Both the position numbers and the translations under genes were made by a program. From Proluteimonas luteida (GTDB lineage Bacteria > Pseudomonadota > Gammaproteobacteria > Xanthomonadales > Xanthomonadaceae): DNA of 64,000 nucleotides. The stretch's first letter is position 1. Each line of letters starts with the position of its first letter. Location of the stretch: the NCBI RefSeq assembly GCF_021191695.1, contig NZ_JAIWPT010000019.1, positions 1-64,000 on the forward strand. The letters are read 5' to 3'. The notes beneath the pieces were generated by a model. That model was given only the letters and a program-made list of their open reading frames with translations, made no database searches and was not told the DNA's origin. Shown here piece after piece: positions 34,532 through 43,491 of the stretch.

Positions 34532-35455
34532 TCACGCGCGCTTTCGCGCAGGTTTCGCGGCTTTCTTCGCGGCCTTGCCCGCGGCCTTCTTCGCGCCCTT
34601 GCTGGCCTTGGCGGGCTTCTTCGTCGTCTTCGCCGCGGCCTGCTTGGCCGGCGTGCGGCGGTTGCTGTCGAGGCTCTTCTGCAGCAGCGACATGAAATCG
34701 ACGACGTTGGTCGCCGCGTCCTCGCGATGCGGAGGCTCGTCGTCGATCCTGGTTTTCGTCCCCTTCGCGCGCAGGCGCTTGCCGATCAGGTCGGTCAGCC
34801 GCTTGCGGAATTCGTCGTGGTAGTCCTCCGGCGTCCACTCGGTGGCCATCGATTCGATCAGCTTCTTGGCCATGTCCACTTCCCGCGCGCTGATCTTGTA
34901 CTTCGACGCGCTCCCCGCCGGCAGCGCGTAGTCGCCGGGGTCGACCAGTTCCTGCGGATAGCGCAGCAGGTCGAGGATCAGCGCATCGCCCTCGGGCATC
35001 ACCGCGCACAGGTACTCGCGGGTGCGCACGACGACGCGGCCGATGCCGATGCGTCCGGTCGATTTCAGCGTCTCGCGCAGCAGCACGTAGCCCTTGTCGG
35101 CCTTCTTGCCGGGCACCAGCACGTAGGGCTTCTCGTAGAAGCGCTCGCTGATGCTGTCGGCGGCGACGAAGGCCTCGATGTCGACCGACTCGTGGGTCTC
35201 CGGCGCGGCCGAGGCGATGTCCGCCTTGTCGATGACGACGTAACTGCCCTTGTCGTATTCGAACGCCTTGACGATGTCCTTCCACGGCACTTCCTCGCCG
35301 GTCTCGGCATTGACGCGCTCGAAGCGGATCGGCGACTTGTCGCGCGCATCGAGCATGCGGAAGCTGAGGTCGGTGCGCCGCTCGCCGGGCATCAGCGACA
35401 CCGGGATGTTGAGCAGGCCGAAGGAGATCGAACCGGTCCAGATGGGACGTGCCAT
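34532..35455 (-). CDS. ku: Ku protein, non-homologous end joining
   Basis: 307 aa from MARPIWTGSISFGLLNIPV, the standard start of bacterial Ku; the nine codons upstream are open but not conserved. Ku forms a homodimeric ring on DNA ends and recruits LigD. The core (to about 255) is followed by a Lys/Ala-rich tail with many KKxAKAxK units, typical of the DNA-binding extension. It is 98 bp downstream of ligD on the same strand. Confidence 0.95.
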   Translation of the reverse strand: MARPIWTGSISFGLLNIPVSLMPGERRTDLSFRMLDARDKSPIRFERVNAETGEEVPWKDIVKAFEYDKGSYVVIDKADIASAAPETHESVDIEAFVAADSISERFYEKPYVLVPGKKADKGYVLLRETLKSTGRIGIGRVVVRTREYLCAVMPEGDALILDLLRYPQELVDPGDYALPAGSASKYKISAREVDMAKKLIESMATEWTPEDYHDEFRKRLTDLIGKRLRAKGTKTRIDDEPPHREDAATNVVDFMSLLQKSLDSNRRTPAKQAAAKTTKKPAKASKGAKKAAGKAAKKAAKPARKRA

Positions 35456-35553
35456 GGGCGTACTCCGCGGATGAACGGGCAAGCTTGCACGGCCGCCGTC
35501 ACGGGGGCGTCAACCGCGCCGTGCGTCGCTGGCGCTGTGCGCCGGCCCGGCGC

Positions 35554-38109
35554 CTACCCGAAGTGCGACAGGTCCTGCCGCACCGCGTCGATGCCGTCCC
35601 AGGGATGCGCCTTGAGCCGCGTGAGCCGGCGCAGCGCGTTGTGGATGTCGAACGCGTTGCCGGCCTTGACCCGGCCCAGTTCCTCCCAGCGCAGCGGCAT
35701 CGCGACCGGGGCGCCGGGGCGGGCACGCAGCGAGAACGAGGCGATGCTGGTCGCGCCGCGGCTGTTGCGCAGGTAGTCGACGAAGATGCGGTCCTTGCGC
35801 AGGCGCTTGCTGGCGCTGGCGACGAAACGCAGCGGGTCCTGTTCGGCCATGCTGCTGGCGAAGGCATGCGCGAACGGCTTGACCTGCGCCCAGTCGACCG
35901 CCGGCGCCAGCGGCACGACGACGTGCAGGCCCTTGCCGCCGGTCGTGCGCACCCACGACTGCAGGCCGATGCCCGACAGCAGCGCGCGCACATGGCGGGC
36001 GGCGGCGACGATGTCGGCCCAGGCCACGCCCGGGCCGGGATCGAGGTCGAAGACGATGCGGTCGGCCAGGTCCGGGTGCTCCGCGTGCGCGCCCCAGGGA
36101 TGGAACTCCAGCGTGTTGAGCTGCACCAGCGCCAGCACCGCGGCGGCGTCGCGCACCACCAGATAGTCGGCGATGCCGCCGTCCTCCTCCTCGATCGGCA
36201 CGGCGTCGACCCGCGGCATGCCGGCGGCATGGTGCTTCTGGAAGAAGCAGCCGCCCGCGATGCCGGACGGACAGCGCACCACCGACAGCGGCCGGTCGAC
36301 GATTTCCGGCAACAGCCACGGCATCACCGCGGTGTAGTAGTCGGCCACGTCGCGCTTGCGGATGCCGTCGTCGGGGTACAACAGCTTGTCCGGGCTCGTC
36401 AGGGCGGGCGCATCGTCCGGCGCCTTGCCTGCAGTGCGGCCCGCGGCCTTCGCGCGCTTGCCTGGCGCGGGCTTGGCAGCGGTGCCGGCTGCGGATCGAC
36501 GCCTGGTCTTGCCGGTTGCGGGTGCCATCAGTTCCTCCACCGTCTTGTCGGGCCGCAGGGCCTTGAGCGTGGGTTGCCGCAGCAGGCTGCTGCGGCCGTT
36601 GCCGCGCGCGAACACCTCGACCACGAACCGCGGCGCGAACCAGCGCGCACCGCGCAGGTCGGTGTCGTGCGCGGGCACGTGCACGGTCGGCTGCGCGCGC
36701 CCGGCGCGGCCGATCTGCGCGGCGATGTCGCGCAGCATCGCATCGCTGAACCCGCTGCCGACGCGACCGGCGTAGGTCCAGCCGCCGGCGCCGTCGGGCC
36801 GCGCCAGCAGCAGCGCGCCGAAACCGCTGCGCGCGCCCTTGGGCGGGGTGAACCCGACCACCGCGTACTCGTCGCTGGCGCGGGCGCGGATCTTGCGCCA
36901 GTCGTCGCCGCGGCCCGGCACATAGGCGCGGTCGGCGCGCTTGGAGACGATGCCCTCGAACCCGCGCGCGACGGCCAGCGCGTAGGCCTGCGCGCCGTCG
37001 CCGTCGACATGCGCGCTGAAGGCCAGGTGATGTGGCGGCGGCTCGCCCAGCAGCGCCTGCAGCAATGCCTTGCGCTCGCGCAGCGGCGCGGCGCCGATGT
37101 CGACGCCGTCGACATGCAGCAGGTCGAACAGGACGTACGCGACCGCCGCCTGGCGTTCGCCCGACAGCGTCGCCTGCAGCAGGTTGAAGTCGTCGCGGGT
37201 GCCCTCGCCCGCGATCAGCTCGCCGTCGAACGCGGCCGATTCGAGGCCGAGCCGCGACAGTGCCTCGACGACCTCCGGCAGCCGCTCGGTCCATGCCAGG
37301 CCGTTGCGCGACCACAGCCGCACCTGGCTGCCGGCGATCGTCGCCAGCAGCCGGTAGCCATCCCACTTGAGCTCGTGCACCCAGTCCAGTCCGCTCGGCG
37401 GCGTTGCCGCGGCGGTCGCCAACTGCGGCGCGAACGCATCGGCCGGCGGCGGCGCACGGCGCGCCCCCGGCAGGCGCAGCGCGGCCTTCGCCCAGTCGCG
37501 GCGCCGCCCGCGCACCGGCAGCGGCACCGTCGCGCGGCGCCTGGGATTGGGCTTGCCGCGTCCGGCGCGCCGCGCGTCCTCGGCCGGCGGCGCGGTGACG
37601 CCGGCCAGCAGGTCGTCGGCCTCCAGCGTGCCGGCGTAGGCGTCGTCGGCCTTGAACAGCAGCCACTGCGGCTGCCGCGCCGGCTTGCCCGAGCGCACCA
37701 GGTGCCAGCCGCCCTTGAGCCTGTCGCCGAACAGCTCGAAGCGCAGATGCCCTTTCGCCAGTTGCGCCTCGGGATCGCCATCGGTCGTCCACACGCCCTG
37801 GTCGAACAGCGCGACGTGGCCGCCGCCGTACTGCCCCCTGGGAATCTCGCCCTCGAATCCCGCGTAGTCCAGCGGATGGTCCTCGACCTGGATCGCCATG
37901 CGCTTGACCTTCGGGTCGTAGCTCGGCCCCTTGGGCACCGCCCAGCTCTTGAGCGTGTCGCCGACCTGCAGGCGGAAGTCGTAGTGGCGATGGCTGGCAT
38001 GGTGCAACTGCACAACGAACCGCGGCCGCGCGCCGGCCGGGGCCGGGCGGCCGGGCGGCTCGCGGGTGCGGCCGAAATCGCGCTTGCGGCGGTATTCGTG
38101 CAGCGCCAT
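35554..38109 (-). CDS. ligD: Multifunctional DNA ligase D
   Basis: 851 aa with domains in the order phosphoesterase, ligase, polymerase. Phosphoesterase (about 1-165): QLHHASHRHYDFRL and EDHPLDYAGFEG carry the His/Asp ligands (H36, H42, D44, H78). Ligase (about 225-535): HELKWDGYR with nucleotidyl-accepting Lys248. Polymerase/primase (about 555-851): SPDKLLYPDDG, VFDLDPG (metal Asp pair) and TTGGKGLHVVVPL. It repairs double-strand breaks with Ku. Linkers are Ala/Arg-rich. The order matches Pseudomonas LigD. Confidence 0.95.
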   Translation of the reverse strand: MALHEYRRKRDFGRTREPPGRPAPAGARPRFVVQLHHASHRHYDFRLQVGDTLKSWAVPKGPSYDPKVKRMAIQVEDHPLDYAGFEGEIPRGQYGGGHVALFDQGVWTTDGDPEAQLAKGHLRFELFGDRLKGGWHLVRSGKPARQPQWLLFKADDAYAGTLEADDLLAGVTAPPAEDARRAGRGKPNPRRRATVPLPVRGRRRDWAKAALRLPGARRAPPPADAFAPQLATAAATPPSGLDWVHELKWDGYRLLATIAGSQVRLWSRNGLAWTERLPEVVEALSRLGLESAAFDGELIAGEGTRDDFNLLQATLSGERQAAVAYVLFDLLHVDGVDIGAAPLRERKALLQALLGEPPPHHLAFSAHVDGDGAQAYALAVARGFEGIVSKRADRAYVPGRGDDWRKIRARASDEYAVVGFTPPKGARSGFGALLLARPDGAGGWTYAGRVGSGFSDAMLRDIAAQIGRAGRAQPTVHVPAHDTDLRGARWFAPRFVVEVFARGNGRSSLLRQPTLKALRPDKTVEELMAPATGKTRRRSAAGTAAKPAPGKRAKAAGRTAGKAPDDAPALTSPDKLLYPDDGIRKRDVADYYTAVMPWLLPEIVDRPLSVVRCPSGIAGGCFFQKHHAAGMPRVDAVPIEEEDGGIADYLVVRDAAAVLALVQLNTLEFHPWGAHAEHPDLADRIVFDLDPGPGVAWADIVAAARHVRALLSGIGLQSWVRTTGGKGLHVVVPLAPAVDWAQVKPFAHAFASSMAEQDPLRFVASASKRLRKDRIFVDYLRNSRGATSIASFSLRARPGAPVAMPLRWEELGRVKAGNAFDIHNALRRLTRLKAHPWDGIDAVRQDLSHFG

Positions 38110-38281
38110 CGGTCAGGCCGGGACGACGCGGCGGGGGCGGAACGGGGCCATGTGGACCTTATGCCGCCGGCCCGGTGCAGGGGGCGTGCAGGCGGCGACG
38201 GAGGGGGCGGGCATTTGCCCGGACCTGCCCTTATACTCCGGCATCAGCTGTGGCCGCGCGCCATGTCGCCAAAGGTGTTAC

Positions 38282-38797
38282 GTGCGCAATTACGACCTCG
38301 AGTTCCTGAAGCGCTTCTCGCTGCTGCTGGTGTTCCTGTCGGTGGTCACGCTGGGACTGATCGCCGGCGCCTGGTTCCTGCACCGCTCGATTCCGCCGGA
38401 AGTCTCCGAAAGCACGGTCAAGCGCACCGAGGCGCGCATCGCGCCGGTGGGCGCGGTCTACGCCGGCGCGACCGGCGCCGCCTCGCAGGCGGCGGCCACC
38501 GCGGCGGCTGCGGCGGCCGCGGCCGCGCAGGTCGCCTACGGCGGCACCCTCGACGGCGGCACGATCTACCAGAACCTGTGCGCCGGCTGCCATACCTCCG
38601 GCGCCGGCGGCGCGCCGACGCTCGACCACCAGCACTGGGATGCGCGCATCGCCCAAGGCACCGAGACGCTGTACCGCCACTCGATCGACGGCTTCACCGG
38701 CGCCGCCGGCGTGATGCCCGCGCGGGGCGGCAATCCGGCGCTCAGCGACGAGCAGATGCATGCCGCGGTCGACTGGATGATCGACAACCTGAAATAG
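38282..38797 (+). CDS. Cytochrome c5-like membrane-anchored protein
   Basis: 171 aa from GTG 38282 (AAAGG upstream; TATACT at 38232-38237 may be the -10). One N-terminal membrane helix (FSLLLVFLSVVTLGLIAGAW) anchors it. Residues about 60-85 are an almost pure alanine linker. The C-terminal haem domain has NLCAGCHTSG (CxxCH) and the distal Met in GVMPARGG. It should be a periplasmic electron carrier. Terminator-like hairpin follows. Confidence 0.9.
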   Translation: MRNYDLEFLKRFSLLLVFLSVVTLGLIAGAWFLHRSIPPEVSESTVKRTEARIAPVGAVYAGATGAASQAAATAAAAAAAAAQVAYGGTLDGGTIYQNLCAGCHTSGAGGAPTLDHQHWDARIAQGTETLYRHSIDGFTGAAGVMPARGGNPALSDEQMHAAVDWMIDNLK

Positions 38798-38828
38798 GGC
38801 GCGCCTGCCGGGCGCTGCCGCGCAGCAC

Positions 38829-38850
38829 GACGCCGCCTCCGGGCGGCGTC
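38829..38850 (+). terminator. Intrinsic-type terminator after the cytochrome gene
   Basis: GACGCCGCC-TCCG-GGCGGCGTC, nine perfect pairs with a UNCG tetraloop, followed by GCCGTTT, 31 bp after the stop. Confidence 0.6.
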
Positions 38851-38950
38851 GCCGTTTCCGGCGCGGGCCGCGTGGACCTGTTCCGGCGTCGCCCCAGGCC
38901 TCACACTTTTCCGCAACCCCGGGCGCCGCTGCCCGACTGGAGCCCTTCCG

Positions 38951-40714
38951 ATGCCCCCTGCCCGTTCCCTTGCGCTGCTGCTGGCCTGCGCGCTGCTCGG
39001 CGCCTGCAAGCTGTCGCTGCCGTCACCCGCCACGCCGGCGGCCGACCGCATCGCGGTCGGCGCGCTGCAGGGCGACGGCGCGCGCAGTCCGCACGCCGGC
39101 GACACGGTGACCATCGAGGCGACGGTCACCGGCGCCTTCGGCGACGGGCTCGGCGGCTGGTTCGTGCAGGATCACGGCGACGGCGACCCGCGCACGTCCG
39201 ACGCGGTGTTCGTGTTCGCCGACGGCGCGACCGCGCTCGAACGCGGCATGCGCGTACGCGTGCGCGGCGAGGTGGTCGAGCATGGCGACGGCGACGGCGA
39301 CGCCACGCTGACCGCGCTGCGGCCGCAGTCGATCGAGATCCTGGACGCGGCTGCGCCGGCGCTGCAGCCGACGCGGCTGACCGCCGCGCCCGACGACTGG
39401 GAACCGCTGGAAGGCATGTGGGTGCGGATCGACGCACCGCTGACCGTCAGCGGGCAGCAGGACCTCACCCGCCGCGGCACGCTGGTGGCCAGCTTCGACG
39501 GACGCCTGTTCACGCCGACCGAGCTCGCGGCGCCCGGCCCGGCCGCCGCGGCCGTCGCCGCCGACAACGCGCGCCGTCGCGTGCTGCTCGACGACGGCAG
39601 CGCCGAGACGCCGGAGGCCGGCATCTGGTACCTGCCCGGCGACGCCGCGCCGCTGCGCAGCGGCAGCGTGGTGACCGCGGCCGAGGGCATCGTCGACCAG
39701 CGCTGGGGCGACTACCGGCTGCAGCTGACCGCGCCGCTGCGGGTGCAGCCGGCGCCGCGCCCGGCCGCGCCGGCGGTCGCCGGCGACGTGCGCATCGCCG
39801 CGTTCAACCTGGAGAACCTGTTCAACGGCGACGGCCGCGGCGGCGGATTCCCGACCGCGCGCGGCGCGCGCACGCCGGCCGAGTACCAGCGGCAGCTGGC
39901 GGCGCTGGTGGCGACGATCGCCGCGCTCGATGCCGACGTCGCCGCGCTGATGGAACTGGAGAACGACGGCTACGACGCGCGCTCGAGCATCGCCCAGCTG
40001 GTCGATGCGCTGAACGCGGCCGGCCCGGCGCACGACTGGCGCTTCGTCCACGCCGGCGAGGGCCCGGGCACCGATGCGATCCGCGTCGGCCTGCTCTACC
40101 GCCAGACCCGGGTGCGCCCGCAGGGCGCGCCGACGACGCTGGGCGGCGGCCCGTTCGGCGAGCGCAGCCGCGTACCGCTGGCACAGGCGTTCGTGCCGCT
40201 GCGCGATGGACGCGCCGATGGCCTGGATTTCACCATCGTCGCCGTGCACTTCAAGTCCAAGGGCTGCAGCGAGGCGACCGGCGCGGACCGCGACCAGGGC
40301 GACGACCAGGCCTGCTGGAACGCGACCCGGACCGAATCCGCGCGCCGCCTGCGCGACTGGCTGGCGGGCGACCCGACCGGCGCCGGCACACGCACCGCGA
40401 TCGTCGGCGACTTCAATGCCTATGCGATGGAGGACCCGATCCGCGTATTCACCGACGCCGGCTGGCGCGACCCCTTCGACGGCCACGACCCCGCCGACCG
40501 CTACAGCTTCGTGTTCGACGGCCAGGCCGGGCGCCTGGACCACCTGCTGCTGAGCCCGGCGCTGGCCGCGCGCGTGGCCGGCGCCGCGAAGTGGCACAGC
40601 AATGCCGACGAATCGCCGGCCGCCGGCCGGCGCGGCGACGGCACCGGCGCGGCGCCGTGGCGCAGTTCCGACCACGATCCGCTGCTGGTCGGCCTGCGCC
40701 TGCGCACGGATTGA
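38951..40714 (+). CDS. Secreted lipoprotein endonuclease/exonuclease/phosphatase-family protein (ExeM/NucH-like)
   Basis: 587 aa. The N-terminus is a lipoprotein signal with lipobox LLGAC (Cys19). Residues about 40-270 form OB-like domains as in extracellular nuclease ExeM. The catalytic EEP domain starts near 278: RIAAFNLENLFN, ALMELENDGYD, VAVHFKSKGCSEA, VGDFNAYAMEDP and the final SSDHDPLLVGL, a complete metal/His set. It would degrade extracellular DNA, for nutrition or biofilm turnover. Confidence 0.9.
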   Translation: MPPARSLALLLACALLGACKLSLPSPATPAADRIAVGALQGDGARSPHAGDTVTIEATVTGAFGDGLGGWFVQDHGDGDPRTSDAVFVFADGATALERGMRVRVRGEVVEHGDGDGDATLTALRPQSIEILDAAAPALQPTRLTAAPDDWEPLEGMWVRIDAPLTVSGQQDLTRRGTLVASFDGRLFTPTELAAPGPAAAAVAADNARRRVLLDDGSAETPEAGIWYLPGDAAPLRSGSVVTAAEGIVDQRWGDYRLQLTAPLRVQPAPRPAAPAVAGDVRIAAFNLENLFNGDGRGGGFPTARGARTPAEYQRQLAALVATIAALDADVAALMELENDGYDARSSIAQLVDALNAAGPAHDWRFVHAGEGPGTDAIRVGLLYRQTRVRPQGAPTTLGGGPFGERSRVPLAQAFVPLRDGRADGLDFTIVAVHFKSKGCSEATGADRDQGDDQACWNATRTESARRLRDWLAGDPTGAGTRTAIVGDFNAYAMEDPIRVFTDAGWRDPFDGHDPADRYSFVFDGQAGRLDHLLLSPALAARVAGAAKWHSNADESPAAGRRGDGTGAAPWRSSDHDPLLVGLRLRTD

Positions 40715-40739
40715 ACGGCGCACCGCTTATCATCGGTGC

Positions 40740-41408
40740 ATGGATGTCCCCACCTTCCCCACCGTATCCGGGCCGCTGACGCTGCCCGGCCCCGGCGGCG
40801 CCCTCGAAGCCGCCGTCGATCTGCCCGAGGCCGACGTGCCGGCGCTGCCGCTGGTCGCGGTGGTCTGCCACCCGCTGCCGACCGAGGGCGGGACCATGCA
40901 CAACAAGGTCGTGACGATGGTCGCGCGCGCGCTGCGCGAACTCGGCGCGACCACGGTGCGCTTCAACTTCCGCGGCACCGGCGCGTCGGACGGCGTGTTC
41001 GACCACGGCATCGGCGAGATCGACGACGTGGCCGCGGTGGTCGGCTGGGTGCGGGCGCAGCGCCCGGGCGACCGGCTGTGGCTGGCGGGTTTCAGCTTCG
41101 GCGCCTACGTGACGCTGCGCGCGGCCGATGCGCTCAAGCCCGACCTGCTGATCTCGATCGCGCCGCCGGCCGGACGCTGGGACTTCGACCGCATCGTGCT
41201 GCCGACCTGCCCGTGGCTGGTGATCCAGGGCGAGGCCGACGAGATCGTCGACCCCGAGGCGGTCTACCGCTGGCTCGAGGACAGCGGTGCGCAGGCCGAG
41301 CTGGTGCGCATGCCCGACACCAGCCACTTCTTCCACCGCAAGCTGATGGACCTGCGCGGCGCGGTCAAGAACGGCGTACGCGCCTACCTGCCGGATCCGG
41401 CCGCCTGA
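40740..41408 (+). CDS. Small alpha/beta-hydrolase
   Basis: 222 aa. VCHPLPTEGGTMHNKVV, FNFRGTGASDG, the nucleophile elbow GFSFGAY, EADEIVDPE (acid) and TSHFFHRKL (His) complete the triad. This family of short cytosolic hydrolases is widespread in Proteobacteria with no fixed substrate. It lies 25 bp after the nuclease gene and upstream of zapE on the same strand. Confidence 0.88.
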   Translation: MDVPTFPTVSGPLTLPGPGGALEAAVDLPEADVPALPLVAVVCHPLPTEGGTMHNKVVTMVARALRELGATTVRFNFRGTGASDGVFDHGIGEIDDVAAVVGWVRAQRPGDRLWLAGFSFGAYVTLRAADALKPDLLISIAPPAGRWDFDRIVLPTCPWLVIQGEADEIVDPEAVYRWLEDSGAQAELVRMPDTSHFFHRKLMDLRGAVKNGVRAYLPDPAA

Positions 41409-41505
41409 TGCGCGGCGGTCACGGGACCCCGGCGACGGCCGGCGCATCCGCGCGTGCGCGGCACTCGTCCGATGCCGGCATCGGCGTCGGTGGGGACAGG
41501 CGGCG

Positions 41506-42879
41506 ATGAGCGCGTGGCCGCTGCCGTCGCAGCGCTATGCCGACGGCGTCGCCCGCGGCGACTGGCAGGACGATCCGGCGCAGCATCCCGCGCTGGCCGA
41601 ACTCGACCGCCTGCACCGTGCGCTGACCACGCCGCCGCCCAGGCGCGGCATGCTCGGCCGGCTGCTGGGCGCGGACCCTGCCGAGGCGATCCCCGGGCTG
41701 TACCTGTGGGGCGGCGTCGGGCGCGGCAAGACCTTCATGATCGACCTGTTCCACGACGGTTTGCCCCTCGAAGTACTCCGGGCCGAAGGCCCGACCGAGG
41801 CCCCTCTCCCATCGCATGGGAGAGGGGGGGACCGTTCGCAAGGCGAACGGTGGGGTGAGGGCGAACCGACTGCAGAGCCTGCCCTCATCCGCCCTTCGGG
41901 CACCTTCCACCCCGAGGGCGCCCAGTCCCGCCATGCGGGAGAAGGAACAGAGCCGCGGCATACCGGGTGGGGTGAGGGCGAACCGGCTGCAAAACCTGCC
42001 CCCATTCGCCGTCCGGGCATCGCCCCCCCCGACCCGAAGCTCGGCCGCAAGCGCCGTACCCATTTCCACCGCTTCATGCGCGAGGTCCACGAGGCGCTGC
42101 GCGCACATGCCGGCGAACGCGATCCGCTGGCGGCGATCGTGCGCGGCTGGCGCGAGGCGCGGCTGCGGGTGCTGGTGCTCGACGAGTTCTTCGTCAGCGA
42201 CATCGGCGACGCGATGCTGCTGGCACGGCTGCTCGAGCGCATGTTCGCCGAGGGCATCGTGCTGGTGACCACGTCCAATGCCGCACCGCAGGACCTGTAC
42301 CGGGACGGGCTGCAGCGCGCGCGCTTCCTGCCGGCGATCGCGCTGATCGAGCGCCACTGCCACGTGCTCTACCTGGAAAGCGACACCGACTACCGCCTGC
42401 GCGCGCTGACCCGCTCGCCGGTCTACCGCAGCCCGCTCGACGCGCAGTCCGATCCCTGGCTGGACACGCGCTGGCACGAGCTCGGCGGCGACGACGCGCA
42501 CCGCGACGCCGGCATCGAGGTCGACGGCCGCCGCATCCCGGTGCGGGCGCGCTGCACCGGCATGGTCTGGTTCGATTTCGACGCCCTGTGCGAGGGCCCG
42601 CGCGGTGCCAGCGACTACATCCACATCGCAACCGAGTTCCATACCGTGCTGGTCGGCGGCGTGCCGGTCATGGACGGCCACCGCGACGATGCCGCGCGCC
42701 GCTTCGTGACCCTGATCGACGAGCTCTACGACCGCAGCGTCAACCTGGTCTGCACCGCCGACGCCGAACCGCCACTGCTCTACGCCGGCGAACGCCTGGC
42801 CGGCGCGTTCGAGCGCACCGCCTCGCGCCTGATCGAGATGCGCAGCGCCGAGTACCTGCTGCGCGAACACCGCGGTTGA
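41506..42879 (+). CDS. zapE: ZapE/AFG1-family ATPase with a repeat-derived in-frame insertion
   Basis: 457 aa, about 95 longer than expected for the family. Walker A is LWGGVGRGKTFMIDLF (68-82), Walker B VLVLDEFFVSDIGD, and GIVLVTTSNAAPQDLY is sensor 1. ZapE interacts with FtsZ at division under stress. Residues about 88-181 break the conserved link between Walker A and RKRRTHFHRFM: they are Gly/Pro/Glu-rich with two copies of WGEGEPxAxPA, and at DNA level match the dispersed intergenic repeat B. The rest of the protein is intact and the frame is kept, so it may still fold. Confidence 0.93.
   Translation: MSAWPLPSQRYADGVARGDWQDDPAQHPALAELDRLHRALTTPPPRRGMLGRLLGADPAEAIPGLYLWGGVGRGKTFMIDLFHDGLPLEVLRAEGPTEAPLPSHGRGGDRSQGERWGEGEPTAEPALIRPSGTFHPEGAQSRHAGEGTEPRHTGWGEGEPAAKPAPIRRPGIAPPDPKLGRKRRTHFHRFMREVHEALRAHAGERDPLAAIVRGWREARLRVLVLDEFFVSDIGDAMLLARLLERMFAEGIVLVTTSNAAPQDLYRDGLQRARFLPAIALIERHCHVLYLESDTDYRLRALTRSPVYRSPLDAQSDPWLDTRWHELGGDDAHRDAGIEVDGRRIPVRARCTGMVWFDFDALCEGPRGASDYIHIATEFHTVLVGGVPVMDGHRDDAARRFVTLIDELYDRSVNLVCTADAEPPLLYAGERLAGAFERTASRLIEMRSAEYLLREHRG
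41801..42010. repeat. Dispersed repeat family B, copy 1, inside zapE
   Basis: Contains the hairpin CCCCTCTCCCAT-cgc-ATGGGAGAGGGG (41801-41827), the hairpin CCGTTCGC-AAG-GCGAACGG (41832-41850), and two 36-base direct repeats beginning GGTGGGGTGAGGGCG at 41849 and 41966 with three differences. The spacing of 117 bases is a multiple of three. The same modules (CTCTCCC hairpin, GTGAGGGCG, CCTCATCCGCCC-TTCGGG) occur in the intergenic copies at 49.6 and 56.0-56.3 kb. Confidence 0.8.
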
Positions 42880-42898
42880 CGGCCGCGGGCGTCGATCC

Positions 42899-42914
42899 CC
42901 TTGCAATGGCAAGG
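42899..42914. terminator. Small hairpin between convergent genes
   Basis: CCTTGC-AATG-GCAAGG, six pairs, lies between the zapE stop and the stop of the opposing exported-protein gene. Weak and without a T-run. Confidence 0.3.
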
Positions 42915-42951
42915 CCGGACGCTTCCGCGCCGGCCCGCCCGCACCTGTGGT

Positions 42952-43452
42952 CTACCTGACGATCCTGCCGTCGATGATCGGGTAGTACACCGATGGCGTT
43001 TCCTCGGTGATGTCCACCTCGACCAGGCTGGTATCGGCATGGTTGACGGTCAGTTCCCAGCGCCGCTTCTCGCCGGCGACGTATGCCTCGATGTCGGGGA
43101 ACAGCCTCTGGATCAACTCGCCGCGGGAGATGCCCAGCGACCGCGGCTCGGCCGGCGACACGTTGACGATGGCGAAGTCGTAGTCGCCATTGAACTGGTG
43201 GCTGCTGAGCACGTACACGGTGCTGCTGAGGGTGACGCCCGCCTCGATCTGCGCGTCCATGATCGGCCGGTGCCACTGCTTGTACAGCGCCAGCCATTCG
43301 TCGTGCTTGCCCGGCGGCACCTTGTAGTAGCCGATGCCCACGCGTGGCTTGTCGGGCAGCTGGCGGCCCGCCAGTGCCTGTGCCGCGGCGGTCTGGATGC
43401 CCAGGACCAGCAGGCCGAAGCCGACGATGGCGCCGAGGAGTTTCTTGTTCAT
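42952..43452 (-). CDS. Small exported protein linked to the TonB receptor gene
   Basis: 166 aa. MNKKLLGAIVGFGLLVLGIQTAAAQA is a standard signal peptide. The mature part (VGIGYYKVPPGKHDEWLALYKQWHRPIMDAQ) resembles a dimeric alpha-beta-barrel type fold, but no named family is certain. GAAGGAC precedes the ATG. It lies 39 bp downstream of the TonB-dependent receptor gene on the same strand, so a periplasmic helper role in uptake of the receptor's ligand is possible. Confidence 0.8.
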   Translation of the reverse strand: MNKKLLGAIVGFGLLVLGIQTAAAQALAGRQLPDKPRVGIGYYKVPPGKHDEWLALYKQWHRPIMDAQIEAGVTLSSTVYVLSSHQFNGDYDFAIVNVSPAEPRSLGISRGELIQRLFPDIEAYVAGEKRRWELTVNHADTSLVEVDITEETPSVYYPIIDGRIVR

Positions 43453-43491
43453 GGAATGTGTCCTTCGTGTTTGCGGTGGATGTGGCGGGAA

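Noticed and set aside
35449..40779. A 1776-codon open frame on the plus strand
   Set aside because: It runs antisense to ligD and then out of frame through the cytochrome and nuclease genes; the product is low-complexity Arg/Gly/Ala, a high-GC artefact.
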